From NCBI GenBank assembly GCA_045660265.1, contig JAZRDM010000027.1, forward strand, positions 1 to 64,000: 64,000 nt of DNA. Direction: 5' to 3'. The notes under the pieces are model-generated. The model did not search any database. It was given only the letters and a program-made list of their open reading frames with translations, and was not told the DNA's origin. Source of the stretch: Scatosoma sp045660265 (lineage in GTDB: Bacteria; Bacillota; Clostridia; Christensenellales; Borkfalkiaceae). This document shows, one piece after another, positions 8,241-14,502 of the stretch (within the stretch, counting starts at the first letter, position 1; every line of letters starts with the position of its first letter). The position numbers and the translations under genes are program-made.

Positions 8241-9011
8241 ATGGCGAGAAAGATAGTCGTAACAAGCGGAAAGGGCGGCGTAGGAAAAACGACGGTTGCC
8301 GTTGCGCTTGCCGCGCAGCTGGGTGCGCTAGGAGAAAGAGTTGTAATTTTCGACGGGGATTTTGGATTGAATAACGTCGATTTGGTAACGGGGGTGGAAA
8401 ATCTTGTTGCGTATGATATTGTAGACGTAATTGAGGGGAAGTGTCGGGCAAAACAAGCGCTTGTTTGTCCGCCGCATACAAGCAATTTGTACGTGCTTTC
8501 TAGTGCGCGGGCGTCTGCCGAGCGGTACGTGTCCCCGCAAGCCGTGAAGGTGGTGTTAGAGTCGCTGTCCCCACTCTTTGATTATATTATTATCGACTGT
8601 CCTTCGGGAATAGACGACGGGTTTCACCGTGCGGTGTCTAATGCGGATGAGGCAATCGTTGTGGCGACGCCCGACGTATCTTCTGTGCGGGATGCGGACA
8701 AGGTGGTCAATTTGCTGAAAAGTTACGAGCCGAAAAGTATGCATTTAATCGTCAATAAGGCGCGCGGAGATTTGCTTTTAGACGGGGAGATTTTATCTCC
8801 TGCGGAAATAGGAAAGATTTTAAAACTTCCGTTGCTGTACGTCCTGGAAGAAAAGAGCGAGCAAAAATCGGTTAAAGATTTTTTAGAAGATAAAAACTAT
8901 CGGATATTAGCGCAAAACGTAAAGACGGGAAAACGGCGGATTCCCGATATAACTAAAAAATACACGGGATTTTTCGGTGCGGTAAAGCGGATGTTGAAAC
9001 GGAGTTTGTAA
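8241..9011 (+). CDS. minD: Septum-site determining ATPase MinD
   Basis: The 256-residue product begins with the deviant Walker A motif of the MinD/ParA class (SGKGGVGKTT, residues 9-18) and has the second signature FDGDFGLNNVDLVTG and the switch region IIIDCPSGID. The last residues (FFGAVKRMLKRSL) form an amphipathic helix, the membrane-targeting sequence of MinD, with two aromatics and alternating basic and hydrophobic residues. MinD binds the inner membrane in its ATP form and positions the division septum with MinC and MinE or DivIVA. No minC precedes it; a small MinE-like gene follows at 11 nt. Confidence 0.93.
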   Translation: MARKIVVTSGKGGVGKTTVAVALAAQLGALGERVVIFDGDFGLNNVDLVTGVENLVAYDIVDVIEGKCRAKQALVCPPHTSNLYVLSSARASAERYVSPQAVKVVLESLSPLFDYIIIDCPSGIDDGFHRAVSNADEAIVVATPDVSSVRDADKVVNLLKSYEPKSMHLIVNKARGDLLLDGEILSPAEIGKILKLPLLYVLEEKSEQKSVKDFLEDKNYRILAQNVKTGKRRIPDITKKYTGFFGAVKRMLKRSL

Positions 9012-9021
9012 AGGAGAGAGG

Positions 9022-9270
9022 ATGGGTCGAAAAGTCAAACGCATATTAAGCGAAGAATACGAACGCGCGCATACCATTGTGCAAGCGGATAAATCGGTAA
9101 TGAGCGACGCTTGCAAGGCGTTGGTTTTGCAAGATTTCACCGAAAAGTTTTTTGAGTATTTTGAAGTGGACGGTCTGCCTAAAATGGAGATTACGGTAGA
9201 GGATGGGGTATATCAAGTGGATATTCACTTTTTAGCGGTGAGAATAAAGAAATTTAACGTATTAAAGTAG
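9022..9270 (+). CDS. Small protein downstream of minD, possibly a divergent MinE
   Basis: The 82-residue protein starts 10 nt after minD behind an AGGAGAG-type site, so the two form an operon. The N-terminus is basic (MGRKVKRILSEEYERAHTIVQ), and the second half has the pattern of the MinE topological-specificity domain: a helix (VLQDFTEKFFEYFEVD) followed by two beta strands (KMEITVEDGVYQVDIHFLAVRI). Length also fits MinE (about 80-95). Sequence similarity is too low to be sure. It could instead be an unrelated small partner of MinD. Confidence 0.6.
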   Translation: MGRKVKRILSEEYERAHTIVQADKSVMSDACKALVLQDFTEKFFEYFEVDGLPKMEITVEDGVYQVDIHFLAVRIKKFNVLK

Positions 9271-9324
9271 GTACTTTTGAAGGGAAAAACTATATTCATT
9301 AAAAACAACAAAGGAGAATTATCA

Positions 9325-10200
9325 ATGGAAAACAGAAAATTTGACATTATTACGGACACGTCTTGCGATATGTCGGAAGACTATCTTAAAACAAACGGCG
9401 TTGATTGCGTAAAGCTTGGTTTTACTATGAATAACGTCAATTACGGTGGGGAAGACGGGGAAAAAATCAGCGAAAAGGAATTTTATGAAAAGCTCCGCGG
9501 GGGCGAAATGCCGACGACGTATCAAGCCACCAGCGAAGGAGTTAAATCGCATTTAGAAACGCATCTTGCAAAGGGAAGGGACGTTTTGGCTCTCTCGTTT
9601 TCTTCGGGCCTTTCGGGGACGTATGGCAGCTACATAGTGGCGGCAAGGGAATTGCAAAGCAAATATCCCGAGAGGAAAATTATTGTAATTGATACCTTGT
9701 GTGCGTCTATGGGGCAGGGCTTGCTGGTGTATTATGCCGTTAAAAAAGCCGACGAGGGTGCAACTATCGAACAAACGAGTGATTATCTAGAAGACTTAAA
9801 ATTGCATATTTGCCATCATTTTACGGTGGATAGTCTATTTCATTTGATGCGCGGGGGCAGAGTTTCGGGAGTGAGCGCCGTAGTAGGCAGTTTGCTGAAA
9901 ATTAAACCCGTTATGTACGTAAATGACGAAGGGAAGCTTATACTGCGGCATAAAGTAATGGGGAGAAAAAAGGCAATTTCCGCTTTGGCGGAAGGCATGC
10001 AAGAGCAGGCGGTCTTGCAAAAAGGCGACCCCATTTTCATCAGCCACGGCGACTGTGAAGAAGAAGCGTTGGCGTTGAAAAAAATTCTACAAGAAAAATA
10101 TCCCGAAAACGAGATTTGGCTCAATTATATCGGTGCGGTAATCGGTTCGCATTCGGGCGCGGGAACAATTGCTTTATTTCACGTGGGAAAACATAGATAA
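9325..10200 (+). CDS. DegV family fatty acid-binding protein (FakB-like)
   Basis: The 291-residue product (start at 9325, AAAGGAG 10 nt upstream; an ATG at 9277 lies in the leader) has the DegV signatures: DTSCDMS at residues 8-14, the TYQATSEG substrate-loop, FSSGLSGTYGSY, and the late motif DPIFISHGDCEEEA. DegV/FakB proteins bind one long-chain fatty acid and present it to the FakA kinase; yloV upstream supplies that kinase. It follows the minD pair by 54 nt and may be in the same transcript. Confidence 0.9.
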   Translation: MENRKFDIITDTSCDMSEDYLKTNGVDCVKLGFTMNNVNYGGEDGEKISEKEFYEKLRGGEMPTTYQATSEGVKSHLETHLAKGRDVLALSFSSGLSGTYGSYIVAARELQSKYPERKIIVIDTLCASMGQGLLVYYAVKKADEGATIEQTSDYLEDLKLHICHHFTVDSLFHLMRGGRVSGVSAVVGSLLKIKPVMYVNDEGKLILRHKVMGRKKAISALAEGMQEQAVLQKGDPIFISHGDCEEEALALKKILQEKYPENEIWLNYIGAVIGSHSGAGTIALFHVGKHR

Positions 10201-10215
10201 TTTTTTCTAAAACAC

Positions 10216-10244
10216 TTGACCTACCGAAAATAAAAAGGTATAAT
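10216..10244 (+). promoter_or_regulatory. Predicted promoter of nagB
   Basis: TTGACC, 17-bp spacer, TATAAT, 30 nt before the nagB ATG; AGAGGTG serves as ribosome site. Confidence 0.85.
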
Positions 10245-10274
10245 AAAAGGGGAATAAAACCAAAGAGGTGTATT

Positions 10275-10997
10275 ATGAAAGTTATCATTACGGAAAATTA
10301 CGCGGAAATGAGCCAAAAAGCCGCGGAAATAATTATGGGGATTGTAAAAAATAATCCTAAAGCAGTGTTGGGTCTTGCAACGGGTTCCAGCCCGATTGGG
10401 ACGTATCAGCTCCTTGCGAAAGATTATAAAGAAAACGGCACGTCGTACAGCCAAGTTTCGACGGTGAACTTGGACGAATACGTAGGCTTGACGGCTGACC
10501 ACGACCAAAGCTATGCATACTTTATGAGAGATAATTTATTCAACCATATCGATATTGATTTAGCAAATACCAACTTGCCTAGCGGCGTGGCGGCGGATTT
10601 GGCGGCGGAATGCGACAGATACAACGCACTCCTTGAAAACTATAAGCAAGACGTACAGGTGTTGGGGCTTGGTTCTAACGGTCATATTGGGTTTAACGAA
10701 CCGGGCACGCCGTTCGACTCCGTAACCCATTTGGTTGACTTGACGGAAAATACCATTAAAGACAATTCAAGATTGTTTGCTTCTATCGACGAAGTGCCTA
10801 GACAAGCGCTTTCTATGGGTATTAAAAATATTATGAACGCGAAGAGCATTTTGGTGGTTGTATCGGGTAAAAACAAAGCGGAAGCTGTACGCGGTATGGT
10901 AAAGGGTGAGATTACGCCCGAATTGCCTGCGTCGGTATTGCAATTGCACCCGTTTGTAACGGTAATTTGCGATAAGGACGCCGCAAGCTTATTATAA
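10275..10997 (+). CDS. nagB: Glucosamine-6-phosphate deaminase
   Basis: The 240-residue protein catalyses glucosamine-6-phosphate to fructose-6-phosphate plus ammonium, the last step of amino-sugar catabolism. Family motifs are intact: LGLATGSSPIGTY (substrate loop), STVNLDEYVGL with the catalytic Asp, the LGLGSNGHIGFNEPG segment with the catalytic His, and KAEAVRGMVKG. Length is that of the short Gram-positive NagB type without the allosteric extension. It has its own promoter. It gives the cell an entry point for N-acetylhexosamines that the glycosidases further down the window could release. Confidence 0.95.
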   Translation: MKVIITENYAEMSQKAAEIIMGIVKNNPKAVLGLATGSSPIGTYQLLAKDYKENGTSYSQVSTVNLDEYVGLTADHDQSYAYFMRDNLFNHIDIDLANTNLPSGVAADLAAECDRYNALLENYKQDVQVLGLGSNGHIGFNEPGTPFDSVTHLVDLTENTIKDNSRLFASIDEVPRQALSMGIKNIMNAKSILVVVSGKNKAEAVRGMVKGEITPELPASVLQLHPFVTVICDKDAASLL

Positions 10998-11013
10998 TGA
11001 CAAGAAAATAAAA

Positions 11014-11047
11014 TTTGCCCATTATCTTTAAAAGGATAGTGGGCAAA
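11014..11047. terminator. Hairpin after nagB, terminator-like
   Basis: A 13-bp stem with one G-T pair (11014-11026 / 11035-11047) lies 16 nt after the nagB stop. The tail on the plus strand is AAATTATT, not T-rich, while the minus-strand tail is T-rich, so its efficiency on nagB is uncertain. Confidence 0.5.
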
Positions 11048-11052
11048 AATTA

Positions 11053-11081
11053 TTGACAATGCTCGCAAAATTGTATATAAT
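11053..11081 (+). promoter_or_regulatory. Full-consensus promoter upstream of tRNA-Ser
   Basis: TTGACA, exactly 17 bp, TATAAT. The start site would be near 11088, so the primary transcript would carry about 220 nt containing the two decayed tRNA-like copies before the mature tRNA. Confidence 0.85.
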
Positions 11082-11130
11082 ATGAGAGTAAATGTTCTCA
11101 GGAAGAAGTTATAGTTCGTTTTTTATAAGA

Positions 11131-11176
11131 GCCACAAGCGAATGCGAGTATAACGGCAGTATTGAAAACTGTTGAA
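11131..11176 (+). repeat. First copy of a 46-nt repeat containing a tRNA-Ser anticodon arm
   Basis: It is identical at 43 of 46 positions to 11241-11286, 110 nt downstream. Its second half (CGGCAGTATTGAAAACTGTT) is the tRNA-Ser anticodon arm with one change. It has no acceptor or T arm. Confidence 0.8.
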
Positions 11177-11196
11177 AGGTTTGCATTAAATAAGAC

Positions 11197-11295
11197 GCGG
11201 AGATGGTAGAGATGGTCGCTGCCGAGCCTGCAGGGCGAACGCCACGAGCGTATGCGAGTATAACGGCAGTCTTGAAAACTGTTGAAGAATTTACA
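11197..11295 (+). pseudogene. Decayed partial tRNA-Ser copy
   Basis: It begins with GCGGAGATGGTAGAG, the exact 5' end of the intact tRNA-Ser at 11309, then carries an extra stretch of about 50 nt in place of the D loop, then the unchanged anticodon arm, and ends in AT-rich sequence with no variable arm, T arm or 3' acceptor strand. It cannot fold into a tRNA. Confidence 0.75.
11241..11286 (+). repeat. Second copy of the 46-nt repeat with anticodon arm
   Basis: It differs from the first copy at positions 6, 11 and 31 of the unit. The segment before the anticodon arm (GCCACGAGCGTATGCGAGTA) is absent from the intact tRNA. Confidence 0.8.
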
Positions 11296-11308
11296 ATAAA
11301 ATAATAAT

Positions 11309-11396
11309 GCGGAGATGGTAGAGTGGTCGATTACGGCAGTCTTGAAAACTGTTGAAGTGAGAGCTTCCAGGGGTTCGAATCCCTTTCTCCGCGCCA
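11309..11396 (+). tRNA. tRNA-Ser (anticodon UGA)
   Basis: The acceptor strand GCGGAGA pairs with TCTCCGC and is followed by discriminator G and an encoded CCA (11394-11396). The anticodon arm reads CAGT-CTTGAAA-ACTG with anticodon TGA, the long class II variable arm (TGAAGTGAGAGCTTCC) is present, and the T arm contains GGTTCGAAT. Total 88 nt. It reads UCA codons (and others by wobble). Confidence 0.95.
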
Positions 11397-11399
11397 TAA

Positions 11400-11434
11400 A
11401 ACAAGGAATGAGATTTTTCATTCCTTGTTTTTTT
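11400..11434 (+). terminator. Intrinsic terminator of tRNA-Ser
   Basis: A 12-bp stem AACAAGGAATGA / TCATTCCTTGTT with a 6-nt loop, followed by T residues, starting 4 nt after the CCA. Confidence 0.92.
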
Positions 11435-11458
11435 ATTTACCGAACAAAGAAAGGGGTT

Positions 11459-11501
11459 CGAGGGTAGGAGCCGTTTTACGTGAGTAAAACGCGTAGCCTC
11501 G
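11459..11501 (+). other. Extended hairpin downstream of the tRNA
   Basis: CGTTTTAC / GTAAAACG (GTGA loop) forms the inner stem; CGAGG / CCTCG and TAG pair outside it with bulges, and TTGTGTTTTT follows. The sequence just before it (AGGGGTTCGAGG) resembles a T-loop fragment. It could be a second terminator or a remnant of the tRNA-related rearrangement upstream. Confidence 0.45.
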
Positions 11502-11562
11502 TTGTGTTTTTATTCAAACACAAAATTATGGATTTTTGATTTTAAGAAAGAGCCAAAAGATG

Positions 11563-11591
11563 TTTACATTAGTAGACGGTTGTGGTACAAT
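11563..11591 (+). promoter_or_regulatory. Predicted promoter of the flavin reductase-like gene
   Basis: TTTACA, 17-bp spacer, TACAAT, 35 nt before the ATG at 11627. Confidence 0.75.
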
Positions 11592-11626
11592 ATAGAAAAG
11601 TCAATTGACGCACATGGAGAGTTGTT

Positions 11627-12190
11627 ATGAGAAAAAATTTAAAACCAAAAGCGTATATTTATCCGTTGCCTGTGTTGATTGTGGGCACGTACGACGAAAA
11701 CGGCGTTCCCGACGCTATGAACGCGGCGTGGGGGACGGTTTGTGATACCGCGCAAGTGGCAATCGTGTTAAGCGCGGGGCATAAAACGGTAAAAAATTTA
11801 TTAAAAATGAAGTCGTTTACGGTGGCAATTGCAGACAGCGAAAACGTTGTTCCCGCCGATTACGTGGGCTTGGTTTCGGCAAACGACGTTCCCGATAAGC
11901 TTACGAAAACGGGCTGGCATATTCAGAAGAGCGAGTTTGTCAACGCTCCTGTTATCCAAGAGCTTCCGTTGGTGTTAGAATGCAAGCTTGTCAGCTACGA
12001 TACGGAAACGGAAATATGTATCGGGGAAGTGGTAAACGTATCCGTTGACGAGAGAATTTTAAACGAAAAAGGGAAAATTGATTTAACGAAATTTCATCCT
12101 ATTTGCTACGATACTTGCGGACATGGGTACTACAAATTGGGCGAACGGGTAGGAAATGCGTTTTTGGACGGCTTACAATTAAAGCAATAA
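11627..12190 (+). CDS. Flavin reductase-like (flavoredoxin family) protein
   Basis: The 187-residue product fits the FMN-binding split-barrel flavin reductase/flavoredoxin family: PLPVLIVGTYDENGVPDAMNAAWGTVCD at the N-terminus is the typical flavin-binding start, followed by VVLSAGHKT-like strands (IVLSAGHKTVKNLL) and the late IGEVVNVSVDE strand. Such proteins bind FMN and act as NAD(P)H-dependent reductases or electron carriers in the cytoplasm of anaerobes. GGAGAG precedes the start. It has its own promoter, so context does not narrow the role. Confidence 0.88.
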   Translation: MRKNLKPKAYIYPLPVLIVGTYDENGVPDAMNAAWGTVCDTAQVAIVLSAGHKTVKNLLKMKSFTVAIADSENVVPADYVGLVSANDVPDKLTKTGWHIQKSEFVNAPVIQELPLVLECKLVSYDTETEICIGEVVNVSVDERILNEKGKIDLTKFHPICYDTCGHGYYKLGERVGNAFLDGLQLKQ

Positions 12191-12271
12191 CGGGCGAAGC
12201 GATTTGCGTAAAAATGCACAATAAAATTTTTGAAAAGACAAAGATTGTTATAAAAAAAATAAAATATATCA

Positions 12272-12300
12272 TTGACAAAAATCATTTCTTACGATATAAT
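12272..12300 (+). promoter_or_regulatory. Full-consensus promoter of the phosphoesterase lipoprotein gene
   Basis: TTGACA, 17-bp spacer, TATAAT, about 60 nt before the ATG at 12360. Confidence 0.88.
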
Positions 12301-12359
12301 AATTATGAATAATAAAATTGCGGTTATTCTGCAAGAATACTCGCAAAAAAGGTGAAACA

Positions 12360-14048
12360 ATGACAAACAAGAAAGCATGGAAAAGTATTTTAACAACCGC
12401 TTTATCGGCAATGCTCTTATTTTCGGCGTGCGGAACGAATGGGGAAACGAACGAGTCATCCAGCCAAGAACCGCATAAGCACGTATGGACGCAAAAATTA
12501 TCGTCTAGAGAAGCGACTTGTATCAAAGAAGGCCGCCTTGCCTCTTGGTATTGCGAAGATTGCGGGAAATATTTCTTAGACGCAGCGGCAACGAAAGAAA
12601 CTACGTTAGAGCAAACAATTCTTCCCAAAGTGCCTCATAAGCCGATAAAAACGGAAGGAACGCTTGAGACTTGTGTAGAGTTAGGGATAAAGGATTCGTG
12701 GACATGTACGGAATGCTGTCGAATTTTCTTAGATCAAGATTGTACGGAAAAAGTGGAATCATCAGAGCTGACCATTCCAATGACGGCGCACAATTTACAA
12801 CACGTTGATGAAGTGCCTGTACAAGGGCTTACGGATGGTGTGAAAGAACATTGGACTTGTCTTTCGTGTAACGGCTATTTCGCAGACGAAAAGGGCTGGG
12901 AAGAAATCGAAAAAGAAGATACGATTTTGTATTCGTTGATGAACGTAACCGATTTCTTGGTAGAAGTACCCGAAGGCCGTGATCCCGTTGTGTTACAGCT
13001 CACGGATACGCAGTTTATCGACGGTGCGCAAATTCGTCCTGGCCGTGATGGTGTTTCTAAAACCTTCTATGCAACGAGCAAAATGGACGAGCTTTGTTTT
13101 GATTATTTAAGAGAAACGATTGAGGCAACCAATCCCGACTTGATTATTATGACGGGCGATAACGTTTACGGTGAATTTGACGACAACGGCAGTGTTTGGC
13201 TGAAGCTTATCGAATTTATGGAAAGCTTTGAAATTCCTTGGGCGCCTATTTTCGGCAACCACGACAACGAAAGCGCAAAGGGTGTAGATTGGCAATGCGA
13301 ACAGCTTGAAAACGCAGAACACTGCTTATTCGAGCAAAAAGAATTGACGGGTAACGGTAACTATTCCGTTGGTATTAAGCAAGGCGGCAAGTTGACGCGT
13401 GTATTCTATATGCTCGATAGTAACGGTTGCGGTAACGCCAGCAAAGCGAGCTTGGACAATACGCATTTTAGACGTGAGACGGGCTTTGGGAAAGATCAAA
13501 TTGAATGGTACACCAAGCAAATTAACTTTATCAAAGAATTGTCTCCCGAAACGAAATTCTCCTTTGCTTACCATATTCAAACGGCTGTTTTCGCAGATGC
13601 GTATAAGAAATATGGATTTAATCAAAGCGACGAAAATATCAACATCAATATCGATACGTATGCAAACAAAACGGCGGGCGATTTTGGGTTTATCGGCAAT
13701 CAGCTGAAAGGCGCTTGGGATGAAGACAAGAAAATCTATAATGGCATGAAGGAACTTGGGGTAGACTCCGTCTTCGTTGGACACGAACATGAAAACAGTG
13801 CGAGTGTTGTATATGAAGGAATTCGTTTCCAATTCGGCCAAAAATCCAGCCAATACGATAGATACAACTATATTGACGCAAACGGCAATATTTCCAATGT
13901 ATTCGGTCAAAATCCTGCAGGGACAACGCCTTTGATGGGCGGCAGCGTTGTTGTCTTGTCGCAAACGGATGCTTCGATTAAGGATGCATACATTTACTAT
14001 TGCGGTTTTGAAAATGGTCAAATTGATTGGAGTGCATATAACAAATAA
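12360..14048 (+). CDS. Secreted lipoprotein with three CxxC repeats and a calcineurin-like phosphoesterase domain
   Basis: The 562-residue product has a lipoprotein signal peptide (lipobox FSAC, Cys24). Residues 39-190 hold three repeats of about 50 residues, each starting with a His-rich or HN segment and containing one CxxC (65/68, 116/119, 167/170). From residue 209 a metallophosphoesterase domain follows: DTQ at 216-218, GDN at 266-268, GNHD at 299-302, and a late GHEHENS. Start at 12360 is supported by AAAGGTG and by the signal peptide; an ATG at 12318 gives a non-hydrophobic extension. It would act outside the cell on phosphate esters, perhaps removing phosphate from glycans. It has its own promoter and terminator. 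Confidence 0.85.
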   Translation: MTNKKAWKSILTTALSAMLLFSACGTNGETNESSSQEPHKHVWTQKLSSREATCIKEGRLASWYCEDCGKYFLDAAATKETTLEQTILPKVPHKPIKTEGTLETCVELGIKDSWTCTECCRIFLDQDCTEKVESSELTIPMTAHNLQHVDEVPVQGLTDGVKEHWTCLSCNGYFADEKGWEEIEKEDTILYSLMNVTDFLVEVPEGRDPVVLQLTDTQFIDGAQIRPGRDGVSKTFYATSKMDELCFDYLRETIEATNPDLIIMTGDNVYGEFDDNGSVWLKLIEFMESFEIPWAPIFGNHDNESAKGVDWQCEQLENAEHCLFEQKELTGNGNYSVGIKQGGKLTRVFYMLDSNGCGNASKASLDNTHFRRETGFGKDQIEWYTKQINFIKELSPETKFSFAYHIQTAVFADAYKKYGFNQSDENININIDTYANKTAGDFGFIGNQLKGAWDEDKKIYNGMKELGVDSVFVGHEHENSASVVYEGIRFQFGQKSSQYDRYNYIDANGNISNVFGQNPAGTTPLMGGSVVVLSQTDASIKDAYIYYCGFENGQIDWSAYNK

Positions 14049-14078
14049 TGGATAACGCGGCGAAAATGCAGTAGGCAT

Positions 14079-14090
14079 GGTTGCGTTGAA
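14079..14090 (+). repeat. Partial copy of a dispersed post-stop motif (GGTTGCGTTGAA)
   Basis: It lies 30 nt after the stop at 14048. Fuller copies (GCAGGGTTGCGTTGAA) follow the stops of genes at 40777, 43875 and 47831, always on the coding strand. Confidence 0.6.
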
Positions 14091-14100
14091 ATAAAAAATT

Positions 14101-14136
14101 AGCGGTTTTTCCATCCAAGGAAAAGCCGCTTTTTGT
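14101..14136 (+). terminator. Intrinsic terminator after the phosphoesterase gene
   Basis: A 12-bp stem with one G-T pair (AGCGGTTTTTCC / GGAAAAGCCGCT) is followed by TTTTTGTTT. Confidence 0.85.
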
Positions 14137-14343
14137 TTATGAATAGCAAGAGGTGTGTGGTGTTGTCGGAAAGGATATATCCACGTTCAATCGAAGAAAA
14201 GCTGATTTGAAAGCCGGCAAACAATGCTACAAATATTAGCGCCTAGAAAGGTGATTGTTTGGGCGGTGAGGTAGGCTTTAAAATTTCTAAATTTTATATA
14301 AAACAAGAAAGGGTACAAAAATTGTAGCATTTTTTTGTATTTC

Positions 14344-14358
14344 TGACAAGAAATGCAA
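14344..14358 (+). promoter_or_regulatory. Candidate AraC-1 binding element, copy 1
   Basis: TGACAAGAAATGCAA. It matches TGACAAAAAATGCAA at 21612-21626 at 14 of 15 positions, and both lie exactly 21 nt before a TTGACA -35 box. The two promoters flank the AraC gene at 20674-21492. Confidence 0.55.
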
Positions 14359-14379
14359 TAGAATGGCAAGCATTTTGCA

Positions 14380-14408
14380 TTGACAAAAAAAGTGAAAGCA
14401 TATATAAT
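14380..14408 (+). promoter_or_regulatory. Full-consensus promoter of the 1979-residue surface protein
   Basis: TTGACA, 17-bp spacer, TATAAT, with a leader of about 88 nt; AAGGAG lies 7 nt before the ATG. Confidence 0.88.
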
Positions 14409-14502
14409 GATAGTATGCCGTATTGCAGAGCAAAAAATATGCTGCAAAACGGATATTTCCTAAAAGCAAAAAATAAAATGAGATAAGGAAAAGGAGAACA
14501 AT

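Larger units (their letters stand above)
14137..14502. other. Intergenic control region upstream of the 1979-residue protein
   Basis: It contains an 8-bp inverted repeat (CAAACAAT / ATTGTTTG at 14218-14261), the 15-nt element at 14344-14358 shared with the 21782 promoter, a TGCAAT/TGCATT pair 22 bp apart, and a full-consensus promoter at 14380-14408. No open frame with a ribosome site is visible. Confidence 0.6.

Noticed and set aside
11197..11295. Possible T-box leader
   Set aside because: No T-box sequence (GGTGG...), no downstream aminoacyl-tRNA synthetase or amino-acid gene; the sequence is explained by tRNA-Ser duplication.
14218..14261. Possible riboswitch upstream of the 1979-residue gene
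   Set aside because: Only one 8-bp stem is evident and it lies upstream of the predicted promoter, so it would not be in the mRNA.
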